Assembly: GCA_949130495.1 (NCBI GenBank) | Contig: OX422207.1 | Span: forward strand, 786,894,384-786,958,383 | From: Sambucus nigra | Taxonomy: Eukaryota > Streptophyta > Magnoliopsida > Dipsacales > Adoxaceae | Length of the DNA: 64,000 nt | Direction of reading: 5' to 3' | Part shown: one piece after another, positions 48,534 to 59,836 of the stretch | Layout: every line of letters begins with the position of its first letter | How positions within the stretch are numbered: the first letter of the stretch is position 1 | Translations under genes and position numbers: made by a program | The notes under the pieces: generated by a model | Database searches by the model: none | Seen by the model: the letters and a program-made list of their open reading frames with translations, nothing else | What the model was told of the DNA's origin: nothing

Positions 48534-49880
48534 GATATAAAGAGTAAATATAATGGACACAAATTCATGCATACAAAATTGAAAAGAAGAAAATATATGG
48601 TGAAAATATCTCATCATCGGAATACAGTTATTGGGAAATGGGAAACATCATCTCTTAATCACACCATTTTAATATATTTTATTATCTTTTCATGTCTTAG
48701 CTCTCCATGCAGTAATTAATTTCTCCATTCGGACTCGGTTAGGACTTTTGGGGTTAAAAAGTGTAAAGGGTAAAAATGGGAATGGAGAGAATGTTCGGAA
48801 TTGGAAAATGTCCTTATGACGTTCATTAGTGCTTTTTCGGGCATTTGCTCATTTTTCTCTTTCTTTTTCTATTTTCATTTTTTTGCTATTTTTCTTTTCA
48901 TACCCTTTTTTTTCACACTTTGGACTTACTTGATGAATTTCCAATTTTTCACAATTCCAGGCTATTTGGATTTTTCGGGTTATCAAACGAAAGGGAAATA
49001 TTTTATTAGGCTCAAAGTGGGTTGCAAAGGGATAATTTTTCCTAACTTTATTCTGGCTAATATTTTTGGGTTAAACAAAAGAGGTCCTACTTCATTATCC
49101 AAATTTCTAATCACATTACCATATGCATCTCGAGATTAATTAAGTTTAGAGATATATTTACCATGAATTTCGAGTCAACATTTCACACATTTCCCATTAC
49201 CGATCAAAACAAAGGATTGAGATCATAAACGACTTATTGAAACGCTGAAAGGAACTTTGAGTTAATCATAAACTCGGATTGATTTAAAAACTCATAAAAA
49301 ATTGAAAGGCTCGAAATCTCACCGGGTTTTATTGCTCTCCACACTTATTCGTTAAGTCGTCAATTTTATTTCAATTTTCATCTTCGGTCAATTTTGGCTT
49401 AGTGCATTTTGATTGTTAACAATTTGAGACTTTAAATAGAATAAAGGTAATATTTTTGAAAAATTTAAATTCTAATTTTTATTCATTTTGAACAAAAATA
49501 TTTTTGGTTTTTCAAAATTTTTCAATTTTTTTGAAATTTTCTAAAAAAACACACTTGGAAAGAACATGTGATCGAATCAATGAATCTAAATAATAAATGG
49601 GAAGAATATCCCACACCCCCTAACTTAAATGTTGCATTGCCCTCAATCAAGAACACAACATAAATAGAGGAGAAGAAAGATATTACCCAAATGGAGTGAT
49701 CGTGGATGAGTGCGAGTCCATTGAATCTACAAAACATGTTAGAACCAAGCATAGCAAAACGAATAACTAAGACTCTACCATCGAAACTAGATTATAATAA
49801 AATAGAAAAAGTAATAATAAAAAAATTAATTTTTTATAACCTAAAATTTGAACGGCTAATAAATCGTACACTAGAAGTAA
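48534..49880 (-). other. Internal NA1 sequence without recognisable gene
   Basis: AT-rich, with T-rich runs at 48850-48920. No coding part could be supported. It joins 36264 once T36 is removed. Confidence 0.5.
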
Positions 49881-49886
49881 AAAAAT

Positions 49887-50685
49887 TTAAGGGTACACCC
49901 AAAATACAATTTGACTTTGAGGGATTAATGGTTTTCCCCCACTAGCAAGCATGCCTCCAGAAAAATAAGAATTCTGTTTGAAAAACGGAAAGCATGTGCA
50001 AAGCAGAAGAAATGAACCATCACCAATTAAAATTTTTACAGGGATAATGAGGAATTTGAGTGCAGCGGGGACAAGTACCATTGGGATCCAAGAAAAATAG
50101 AATCATGTTCCAAAGATTTTTCAAGTAGTATGGGAAGCGGATCATAAAAACAGAAAGATTCCATATTGGAAAATAATTCAAGCATTGAGTCCTTGTCCTC
50201 AAAATCTTCTCCCCCAAAATTTTCAGTTGGATCTGGTGGAGTGACACGTCAAGTGTATGGCCCGTAAGAATTGGGTCAACATCATCAAGACTTTCATCTG
50301 ACTCTTGTAATAACTCTAATTGTTCGATAACAGTGAATGAGAATGGCGAGGTCATAAATTCAATCTCAAGTGATTCGTCATTGGATTCCTCATTTGGTTG
50401 AAAACATTCTGTAGTCTAAAAAATATCGAAAGAAAAATCATTATTGGATTCGAATAGTGCATCCAACTCTTGCTCCCCAAAACGATTTTTTTCCCTATAT
50501 TCTTTTTCACGACTTTCTTCTTCAAGCCTTTCATTTTCATAAATTTGGATGGCCTTAGCACTGGGCTTGTATTTATGAGACTCATCTTTAGTGATATTGA
50601 CCCAATGTTCATAAATCTCGAGTTCATTCTTCTCCTCACTATTAGCATAACAATTCAAGCCCCTAAAAGAGTTAAAAGATGACAT
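49887..50685 (-). pseudogene. Orphan protein of NA1, relative of the NA2 protein
   Basis: Starts MSSFNSFRGLNCYANSEEK at 50685. After 89 codons a TAG follows FSFDIF. Parts of the same protein continue in shifted frames (about 50400-49887) with FMTSPFSFTV and GDGSFLLLCTCFPFFKQN. Shared with NA2: MSxxNSF start, IYENERLEEE / MYENEKIGN, FGEQELDALF / WEHELDLLF, and GDGSF..YTC.P..K.NSYFS.GML near the end. No zinc knuckle or enzyme motif is seen. Acidic and Asn/Ser-rich. I know no family for it. Confidence 0.55.
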
Positions 50686-50706
50686 TTCAAAGTGGGCAAT
50701 TCAAAA

Positions 50707-50710
50707 ATGT

Positions 50711-50775
<65 letters not shown>
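50707..50775. repeat. (CA)n and (TA)n microsatellites
   Basis: ACACAC run then TATATA run in the leader of NA1, between primer site and orphan protein. Confidence 0.9.
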
Positions 50776-50779
<4 letters not shown>

Positions 50780-50825
50780 GTATTTTTTTCGAAATAGTAA
50801 GTCAATTATAATCTATAACAAACAG

Positions 50826-50843
50826 TCCCCGGCAACGACGCCA
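50826..50843 (-). other. Primer binding site of NA1, tRNA-Asp type
   Basis: On the - strand TGGCGTCGTTGCCGGGGA, one base off the plant tRNA-Asp(GUC) complement, three bases from the LTR. Confidence 0.85.
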
Positions 50844-50846
50844 TTT

Positions 50847-52273
50847 TGATCGAGGTGTAAACTGAGCGTCCGTGTAATACGTTAGTCGTTGTTATCGGCT
50901 TGCAACCTCAATACAAAAAATCTAAACTTGTAACTACACTCTTAAGGAGTATAGTGGTGAGTCTGGGTATCGAATCCACAGGGAATGTTTGATAGAATTT
51001 AATTGATTTATTAGTTTTAAATTAAAAGTGAAAAAGATGATGATGGTTGAAAAGGGGAAAAATAAAAAAATTAACTACGCATGCATGAGCAAACTAATTA
51101 AGATGAATGAGAAAGTAGGTTGGAATAGAATCCCCTAACCCTAGTAATTTACTGTGTAGAATACTAGAACTGTAAATTATAAATTTGAATGAATCCAGTC
51201 TTTATAGATCCTAAGCATTACGTATATGAGATTTAAGCCCGCACCATACTAAATCAAAGGTATATATAAAGAGGTGCTAAATAATTATACGCACATCGTA
51301 TTCTTAACATCCCAAGTACTTAGGGCAAGAGAGATTAAAAGATCTACCATGGTTGTAAAATTGTCTCGCACGACACTTTCAAATTTTTAATTTAAATTCT
51401 ATTTTCTACATAAGTAATTTACATTGGGATGGGTTAATGCATCCCAACCCTTAAAAACTTAGCTAGGCATGATTTTATTAAATGAAAATAAAATTCTAGA
51501 TGTGCAGGAAGTGATTGGTCTATTATGCATTGAAAAGGAACTTGAATTGAGAAACAAAATTAAACTGCAAGAGTAATTTAAACTTACAATATGAAAGAAA
51601 TTAAAAGTAGAACTTAGCAATCCTTGAATGGAAGAAGGAGATCTGAACTTGAAACTTGGATAACCCTTGTTCAACTTACAAACTAGGGTTTTTCTAAATC
51701 CTAAGGAAAGAAAAATATGAAATTATATACCAAAAAAGACTCTCTCTCTTCCTCCCTTTTATTACTCTAGGGCTTGGATTTTTATATACCCAAATATGAC
51801 TTTTCCCATGCCTCTCCATGTTTTACAACTAATAAAAAGGAATTATACAAGAAATTTTAGGAGTTGAAACTCTTCACCTTCCGGAATTAATTTCAACTTT
51901 GGCTTTCTATCTCCAACTTCAAATGGGCATAACTTCTTCACCGTAGCTCGGATTGGGGTGCCGTTTTTCCAATATTCTTATAATTTGGATCTCTTCAACT
52001 TTCTAGCCTTCCCCACCTCCGGAATATGGCTGTAAAATTATGAAAATGCTCTTGAACTCCCCATTTCTTGCTTTCTTTCACTGTTTTGCATTCTCTTTCG
52101 CACTAATTTGCATGAAATACCTGTAAAAGACGTAAGAGATACACAAAATACGAAATACTTGCCAAAAAGGGTTAGTAGAATAATTATAAGACAAATTCAA
52201 GCTATTTACAATGCAAGAGATCATAAAAATATCGAAGTTAAGGGGATAAATGTGAAGAATTTATGCCTAATCA
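50847..52273 (-). repeat. 5' LTR of NA1
   Basis: 1427 bases, matches 34383-35811. Adjacent to the primer site on the left and to CTTAT on the right. Confidence 0.92.
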
Positions 52274-52278
52274 CTTAT

Positions 52279-52907
52279 CCTTAGAGCTGGGATCTACTTT
52301 GTTGTTCTTGAATTTTTCAAATTGCTTGGCATCTTTCGATTCCTTTTGAAACTTAATAAATTTTTTAAATTTCTTTGCCAACAAAGCAACATCGTCAAAA
52401 TCGGAATCGAAATCCAAAACTTTAATTTCCTTCTTTCGGATTTTCAAACAATACCCTTATCTTTCTTAGACACTTGCTTGGAGGTAATCATGTCGATTTC
52501 ATTGGTTTGTAGGTCACCTACAATTTCTTCTAGTTTTGTCGACTCTAACTTACCCAAGGAGTTTAAAATGGTCACTTTCGCATCAAACGACTAAACAACG
52601 ACCTAAGGATTTTCTTAATGACACGGTTGTCGGGAATTTTCTCACCTAGGTTAAACGATGATTTGACAATATTGGACAACCTAGCATAAAACTCATCAAA
52701 AATCTCACTCTCTAACATCCTAATAGTCTCAAACTGGGTAGTAAGATTTTGAAGTTTTAACGCCCTAACCGTGCTAGTGCCCTCGTGAGTGAGTGCCAAT
52801 ATATCCCAAGACTCTTTTGATGTTTCACAAGTCATAATTCTATTACATTCTTCCTGTGTAATATGTGAAGAAATAACGTGCAGACCCTTAGAATTATATT
52901 GTGAAAG
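52279..52907 (-). pseudogene. gag: Copia gag, middle part
   Basis: The UBN2-like gag core: LSQYNSKGLHVISSHIT, EECNRIMTCETSKESWDIL, LKLQNLTTQFETIRM and NIVKSSFNLGEKIPDNRVIKK. After this the frame is broken by small indels up to the NA1 insertion at 52278. It joins 59571 on one side and 34377 on the other. Confidence 0.85.
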
Positions 52908-52912
52908 TCTAT

Positions 52913-54530
52913 TGATTCGTATCGAATATTGCATATTTCTGCCCTTTATCTTTATGCATTCTCGCACTTTTACAGTCCTAAATGCCTATAATTATACTCA
53001 TTAACCAGAAAACCTTGTATTTGGATATATACATGCTTTGGAGGGGTTATTTGTGCTTTTGTAGGTATTGGAACGCTAAAAGTGAGGTTCGGTTGCATTT
53101 AGGAGAAGTTCCGTCGTCGAATGCTACTTCAAGGGAAATTTGGTCTTTCCAAGCTCACTATTTTTTATGTAATGAAGTTACCAACATGTAGATCATCAAA
53201 TTATCTTTCTGTGGCCACTGACCGTGCGTCATTCTGACTCCGTATGTGGAAGTTATGCCCATTTCCGGAAGGTTTCAGTATTTTCTTCTACTTCAAGGGC
53301 ATTATGGTAATTTCATACTGCATAATTTGGAGGGTTTCAAAACGCAATCATGTAGAGAATTGAATTATCTTCGCGTCGGTTCCAACCACGCCTCATTTCG
53401 ATTCCGTATGAGGGAGTTATGGCCATTTCCGTGCAATGCGTGAAAATTGGTTCGGAGTGGAAAAGTGGGCTGCCAACAGCCCAAGGCAAATTCCAAATGT
53501 GCGGTCCACCGGTCCCAAAACAGAGGTCGATCGGTCCCATCAGATATGGACGAAAATTGACTTATTTTGGGTTTTTTGGCTTGGTTTTGTTTGGGGTTTA
53601 TTTTGGGGTATTAATAGAATGTTTAGGGCTTTTCTTAGAGGATATATTTTCATTTTAGGTTGGAGATAGGGGATTTTTGGGTGTAGCTTCTCTTCCTAGG
53701 GTTTGTACCCATTTGGGTATTGTAAGCACTATTCATTATCTCCTCCATTATTATTAATTGTTGTTTATTTGTTTAAGCTTTGTGTTGTTCATTTCTTGCT
53801 TTCTAATTTAGGTTTATTGCTTTATTTACTTGCTTTCCATTTATTGCCTTCTAGTGTAGATTTACTTTCTTTGATTTATTTCTTGCTATTTACCATGCTT
53901 TGTAGCTAGGTTAAATTAGGTTGTGTCGGATTGAACTCACCTAGGGTTGACGTGTTGCTTTGCTTTGGTGATGGAGTTTACGGGTCTATTTCGAGTGTGT
54001 TGTCCTAGTTATTATGCCTAGGGGATTTGACGGGGTATATCATGTATGCTCCGTGCTTACGACCTTGCGTGAGTAATTTCCGGGATATTTGTTGACACCA
54101 AAATCTTATTAGACTTTTATACGAATTTAGGGGTGTGACAACTCTTGATTAATTAACTGTCGAAACGAGACGCAATCTTAATAACTCGTCGACCCATGTA
54201 ACCATTTTATTCTAATTAAATCGGGGTGAGAGAATATTCGATGCAACCTATAGTTTTTACTCACTTTGTTAACATAGTTTAATTACACTCGCCTAGTTTA
54301 ATCTTTTCTCTTTATTATCTTTTCCTTTTTGTTAAAATTACCTTTTACACTTTTATTTCGGAATATTAAATCATCTAAATTTTAGCAACTCGTCTCTGTG
54401 GATTTTTGATACCCGACTTATCGCTATACTTCTATCGCAAGTGCAGTCGTAATTTAGGTTTTTGTATTAAGGCGGTGAACAGAAAACAATGATTAGCGTT
54501 TTGACACACGCTACTTTTCACCCTTAATCA
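52913..54530 (+). repeat. 5' LTR of NA2
   Basis: 1618 bases. Two copies of a 68-base unit (CCGTATGNGGNAGTTATGNC near 53240 and 53405). Mutated GGTCGACCGGTCCC motifs near 53505-53540. No gene; open frames here are chance. Confidence 0.92.
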
Positions 54531-54533
54531 AAA

Positions 54534-54551
54534 TGGCGCCGTTGCCGGGGA
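54534..54551 (+). other. Primer binding site of NA2, tRNA-Asp(GUC)
   Basis: TGGCGCCGTTGCCGGGGA is the exact complement of the plant tRNA-Asp 3' end and is the usual Athila primer site. Three bases after the LTR. Confidence 0.92.
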
Positions 54552-54722
54552 TGAGTTTGTTTTAGACTTTATTTGATTTTGTATTTCTTAGTATTTTCTT
54601 TCTATTTGTATTATTTGCTAATTTTTTGCAGGACTTCCACATTTGAGCACTTAGAAACGCTCGAATTTCCCGCGCGCACCTATTTTGTGGAATTCACCAC
54701 TTGAGCCATTTTTGGGGTAAGC

Positions 54723-55875
54723 ATGTCTTATTCCAATTCTTTCGGTAATCCTTGTTATAATTCTCAAAATTCTAGGCCTATGACTTTCGGTGAATACTTA
54801 GCATTCCAAAGTAAAACAAATTCAAATATGACTTTGGGCGAGTATAACGAAAGTCAAAACTTAGGTTATTGGAATTTTGATGATGATGATAATGATTTTG
54901 GGCCTTTACCTCCTTATAATAGGAATTTTGAAACGAATTGCAATAGTTTTCAAAATTCCTATAATCATGAGTTTTCGTTTAAGTCCGATGGTAATTTTCA
55001 AAGTTTCCATTCCAATGCATCCGCACCTCGACCTATGACATTCGGTGAGGGCTTGCGTATGTATGAGAATGAGAAAATTGGAAATTGTTATCGGGAAGAA
55101 AATCGTTCGTGGGAACATGAGTTGGATTTATTATTTTAGTCCGACGACGATTTTGCTTTCGAGACTTTCGAGGTCGACGAATGTTTTGAACCAAATGAGG
55201 TACTTGTGCCTAGTTTGGAACAAGCCATTCTAGACTTTTCCCATTGCATAATAAATATTGAAAGTGAGGATGATAATGACGTAATATCTATTTGCAATGA
55301 AATGATTTCTTCTTTGGCCCCCAAAGAAGAACATTTCATTGAAAATGATTTCTTCTTTGGCCCCCAAAGAAGAACATTTCATTGAAAATAATATTATTTC
55401 CTTTGAAATTCCAACTTCATGCGATGATGATTCATCTCATGAGTTTGAATTTATTTCATCCCCATTTTCATTCTCTATTACCCCACCGGAACAAGTACCC
55501 GATGATTCGGTTTCAAACTTTAATGTTTTAAATCCTATCTCCGATGAGGAGTACTTGCTCGAGTCGCCCTCCACGATCGCATCTTTTCCTTTGTGTGTGC
55601 CGCCTCCCATTCCAACTTCAAAATCCTTGGGAGGATATTCGGCTTTTCTCGATCCCCACTTGTTTTTATCACCCGTTCAATCCAAACCCCCCATCATCCC
55701 ACCAAAACTTTTAATTGGCGATGGTTCATTTCTTCCGCCTTACACATGCCTTCCGTTGTTAAAACGGAATTCATATTTTTCGGAAGGCATGCTTGTATGT
55801 GAGGGTACACCGGTTATCCTCCAAAGTCAAATTGTTCTTATGGTGGACCCTCAGCTATTTAGACTTCTAGTGTAA
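54723..55875 (+). pseudogene. Orphan protein of NA2
   Basis: Starts at ATG 54723 (context GTAAGCATGTCT). A TAG at 55137 ends the first 138 codons (MSYSNSFGNPCYNSQNS ... HELDLLF). The motif PMTFGE(Y/G)L occurs twice and MTLGEY once, hinting at internal repeats. The frame goes on (SDDDFAFETFEVDECFEPNE) until a 43-base tandem duplication (55302-55344 / 55345-55387) shifts it. The last 170 codons read in the next frame with SSPFSFSITPPEQVPDDSV and end at 55873. Acidic, Asn/Ser-rich, Pro-rich C-terminus. No known domain recognised; not gag-like in any way I can see. Relative in NA1. Confidence 0.6.
55302..55387 (+). repeat. 43-base tandem duplication in NA2 orphan gene
   Basis: Two perfect copies beginning ATGATTTCTTCTTTGGCCCC. 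The extra copy adds 43 bases and moves the frame by one. Confidence 0.92.
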
Positions 55876-57963
55876 AGTTAGTGTGAAGTCTAAATAGTAG
55901 GTGGTATATAGTTAGATTTTTATTTTTTCTTTCCTTTTTAATTTAGTCTAGTGTAATTAGTTAACTTTTTGTTATTTGTTTTTTCTATGCTCGGTACTAA
56001 CTTGTTTTGTAGATTCTTTGGACTTGTTCTTATGGGGATCGCTCCACGTTTGGGTAATATCGGTCCTTTCCTCTCTTTGACTTGGTTCTTAATTAACATT
56101 GAGGACAATGTCAAGTTTTAAGTTAGGGGGTGTGGGATATTCTATCCATTTCTTTATTTAGTCCATGTTTTTGCTCACATGTTAGTTACTTAGTATGCTT
56201 TTCTTAGAAAAATTCAAAATTTTCAAAAAGATTTTCTTTTTTTTTTCCTCCTTTTTTGGGCATTTTGCCTTTGTTTCCAATGATAAATTTCAATAATTGC
56301 CCGATCCAATAGATAACCCAATGATGCATGTTCTCGATTTTAGAAGTTATTAGACTTTAGTCTCGATTATTGATATTATGAATAACTTCATGAATTAAAC
56401 TTTAATCCTGTGAGCACATGCACTTTTATGGTTATATTGATTTGGTTTAAGATTTTTATAACTTGGTAATCTTTTGTTGCATTGTATATACTTACACCGA
56501 GTAAGCTGTGTACCTTTCGTCGTTTGTGAGTGTATACACTATTCTTTTCTCATTGAAAACGTTGAATTCTTTGGTAATCTCACTATTCTTTCATTTGACC
56601 GTTCGTTAATTGAGTTCATACTTGAAATGTGTTACTTCATCATGATTTTCACATATTGTTTTGATTCGAGAATTGATTAAACTTTTGGAAATGATCATAG
56701 GCTCTCTTTGTTATATCACCCCTATTAGCCTTGACCTCACCCTTATATGTTTACCCTCGTTAACCCCTTTGAGCCTAAATATAGCCTTTTGTTTCATAAC
56801 CCCAATCCCATAACCAACTCTAAATTGGAGTTATAAACCATACATATACTTTCCATACCTTTGTTTGGAATGTTACTTGGGATTGAATGATGTTGTTATG
56901 ATGTCGGTTGCAATTTAGGCGTGTGAAAGTTTGAAAAGTAAAGAAAAGAAAGTAGTGAAAAAGTGAAGAAAAAAAGAAAGCAAAAAGCAAAACAAAACAA
57001 AAGAAAACATGAAAAAGAAGAAAAGAAAAAGAAAGAGAAAGTTGTAAATGTTGTATATAGTTCGAATAATCTTTGATTACTCTCCCCGATGATATATTCA
57101 ATGCCTTTTTGGAACTTGTTTTCCAATTTTGATATTGCTCGCATCTTACCATTTTCCCCGAGTTTCATCCCCAAACACTTTGAATCCGTATATACATCCC
57201 TTTCATTTCGTACCTTAACCTAGCCTACATTACAACCATATTAAAGTCCTATGTGATCTTAGGTTGATGTAATTCAAAAGTCATAATAGTTTTGATAATC
57301 TGTGAAAATGCATTTCGCCTCCTTTAATGTGCGGTATCCTTTCATTGAGATTACAATTTTTCAGTTTTTATATCGCGTTCTTCTTCTGTGACATGTGTGC
57401 GGCCTAGTTTCCATTTACATTTACTCCTTATGCCCACATGTTTCGTGTGTTAGCTCCCTGTTTCGAGTGAATTCACTTAATGAGTGTAATGCCCGTGAGG
57501 ATTGAATATATGCTTGCTTTAATGTTTATCCGGTTTATATAAGTTTTTGCCAAATTACACTTTACATGTGCTCGCTCCCCTCCCACATTTTAAGGTTTCA
57601 ATACTATGAGGTGCATTCTATAATGTTAATGATTTGGAATTTTGTTTGAATTCATTAAATTTGCTAATAATGCAAATGAAATCCATTTCGCCATTGTTGG
57701 GCTTGTCTCCTATTGGTTTGGGCTTATTTTGAGGAAACCATGTGATGTTTGTGGGTACCATCCCTCCAAACCCTCACGAGACGACACTCGTCCACTAGGG
57801 TAACCTAGGGGTTTAACGGCTTATTGCATATGCTAAATGCAATCGTGTTCCCCACGAAAGTGGCAATTATATTTCGATGCATATATGCGTTTTATATTTC
57901 CTTTCGTGGACTAGTTTTGTTTGTTTCATCACTAGGGACTAGCAATGTTTAAGTTAGGGGGTG
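55876..57963 (+). other. 3' untranslated part of NA2
   Basis: About 2.1 kb without a gene. A purine-rich run of A and G lies at 56930-57050. The block 57767-57860 is shared with NA1. AAGTTAGGGGGTG (57952-57963) is the polypurine tract; a similar AGTTAGGGGGTGTG occurs at about 56121-56134. Confidence 0.65.
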
Positions 57964-59565
57964 TGATTCGTATCGAATATTGCATAGTTCTGCCCTTTAT
58001 CTTTATGCATTCTAGCACTTTTATGGTCCTAAATGCCTATAATTATACTCAGTAACCAGACAACCTTGGATTTGGATATATACATGCTTTGGAGGGGTTA
58101 TTTGTGCTTTTGTAGGTATTGGAACACTAAAAGTGAGGTTCGGTTGCATTTAGGAGAAGTTCCGTCGTCGAATGCTACTTCAAGGGCAATTTGGTCTTTC
58201 CAAACTCACTATTTTTTATGTAATGAAGTTACCAACATGTAAATCATCAAATTATCTTTCCGTGTCCACTGACCGTGCGTCATTCTGACTCCGTATGTGG
58301 AAGTTATGCCCATTTCCAGAAGGTTTCAGTATTTTCTTCTACTTCAAGGGCATTTTGGTAATTTCATACTGCATAATTTGGAGGGTTTCAAAACAGAATC
58401 ATGTAGAGAATTGAATTATCTTTGCGTCGGTTCCAACCACGCCTCATTTCGATTCCGTATGAGGGAGTTATGGCCATTTCCGTGCAACGCGTCAAAATTG
58501 GTTCGGAGTGGAAAAGTGGGGCAAATTCCAAAAGTGCGGTCGACCGGTCCCAAAACAGGGGTCGACCGGTCCCATCAGATATGGACGAAAATTGACTTAT
58601 TTTGGGTTTTTTGGCTTGGTTTTGTTTGGGGTTTATGTTGGGGTATTAATAGAATGTTTGGGGCTTTTCTTAGAGGATATATTTTCATTTTAGGTTGGAG
58701 ATAGGGGACTTTTGGGTGGAGCTTCTCTTCCTAGGGTTTGCACCCATTTGGGTATTGTAAGCACTATTCATTATCTCCTCCATTATTATTAATTGTTGTT
58801 TCTTTGTTTAAGCTTTGTGTTGTTCATTTCTTGCTTTCTAATTTAGGTTTATTGCTTTATTTACTTGCTTTCCATTTATTGCCTTCTAGTGTAGATTTAC
58901 TTTCTTTGATTTATTTCTTGCTATTTACCATGCTTTGTGGCTAGGTTAAATTAGGTTGTGTCGGATTGAACTCACTTAGGGTTGACGTGTTGCTTTGCTT
59001 TGGTGATGGAGTTTACGGGTCTATTTCGAGTGTGTTGTCCTAGTTATTATGCCTAGGGGATTTGACGGGGTATATCATGTATGCTCCGTGCTTACGACCT
59101 TGCGTGAGTAATTTCCGGGATATTTGTTGACACCAAAATCTTATTAGACTTTTATGCGAATTTAGGGATGTTACAACTCTTGATTTAATTAACTGTCGAA
59201 ACGAGACACAATCTTAATAACTCGTCGACCCATGTAACCATTTTATACTAATTAACTCGGGGTGAGGGATATTCGATGCAACCAATAGTTTTTATTCACT
59301 TTGTTAACATAGTTTAATTACACTCGCCTAGTTTAATCTTTTCTCTTTATTATCTTTTCCTGTTTGTTAAAATTACCTTTTACACTTTTATTTCAGAATA
59401 TTAAATCATCTAAATTTTAGCAACTCGTCTCTGTGGATTTTCGATACCCGACTTACCGCTATACTTGTATTGCAAGTGCAGTCGTAATTTAGGTTTTTGT
59501 ATTAAGGCGGTGAACAGAAAACAATGATTAGCGTTTTGACACGCGCTAATTTTCACCCTTAATCG
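57964..59565 (+). repeat. 3' LTR of NA2
   Basis: 1602 bases, near-identical to 52913-54530 apart from a short deletion near 58519. GGTCGACCGGTCCC occurs twice near 58535-58575 in unmutated form. Confidence 0.92.
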
Positions 59566-59570
59566 TCTAT

Positions 59571-59775
59571 GTTCAGTTTCAGTCCTTGCCTCGATAGGCT
59601 TTAAACTAGTGACCTCACCTAAATAGTGACAGAGGGTGTCCATCCTTTCTCAACTGCTAGCCATAGACGCTCCATCAATAGATTTTAAATTACTTTTCAT
59701 TCTCATCTTCCAATAAGTGTAATTAGTGCCATAAAAAATAGGAGTTCGAGAAAATTCGTTACATCCAGAATTCAT
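59571..59775 (-). pseudogene. gag: Copia gag, N-terminal part
   Basis: ATG at 59775-59773 opens MNSGCNEFSRTPIFYGTNY, then YWKMRMKSNLKSIDG, typical for the Copia gag start. A small indel and a TGA follow near 59655. The piece ends in TEHR at the NA2 insertion and continues at 52912. Confidence 0.82.
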
Positions 59776-59821
59776 CTTTGAAAACACACGGGATCACAAA
59801 ACAAATAAAATATATTTTCTA

Positions 59822-59834
59822 GCTCTGATACCAA
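59822..59834 (-). other. Primer binding site of the Copia element
   Basis: On the - strand TGGTATCAGAGCT, complementary to initiator tRNA-Met, three bases from the LTR. Confidence 0.88.
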
Positions 59835-59836
59835 TT

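Larger units (their letters stand above)
34383..52273 (-). mobile_element. NA1: Athila-like non-autonomous LTR element, host of T36
   Basis: LTRs 50847-52273 (5') and 34383-35811 (3') begin TGATTAGGC and end CTCGATCA on the - strand. The direct repeat CTTAT flanks the element (34378-34382 and 52274-52278). The primer site is next to the 5' LTR and a GGTGGGGGGATT polypurine tract next to the 3' LTR. Without T36 the internal part is about 2.8 kb and holds no gag or pol, only an orphan frame. It lies in the Copia gag. Confidence 0.9.
52913..59565 (+). mobile_element. NA2: Athila-like non-autonomous LTR element
   Basis: LTRs 52913-54530 and 57964-59565 are very alike. They start TGATTCGTATCG and end CACCCTTAATCA (last base G in the 3' copy). 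The direct repeat TCTAT flanks it (52908-52912, 59566-59570). A perfect tRNA-Asp primer site follows the 5' LTR. The 3.4-kb inside codes one orphan protein and no pol, so movement must have relied on another element. Confidence 0.92.

Noticed and set aside
53436..53909. Hydrophobic open frames in the NA2 LTR (also at 58508-58944)
   Set aside because: They occur in both LTR copies, lack any family pattern and lie in non-coding LTR with T-rich composition.
56820..57174. Phe/Leu-rich - strand frames resembling membrane proteins
   Set aside because: They translate the complement of a purine-rich run in the NA2 3' part.
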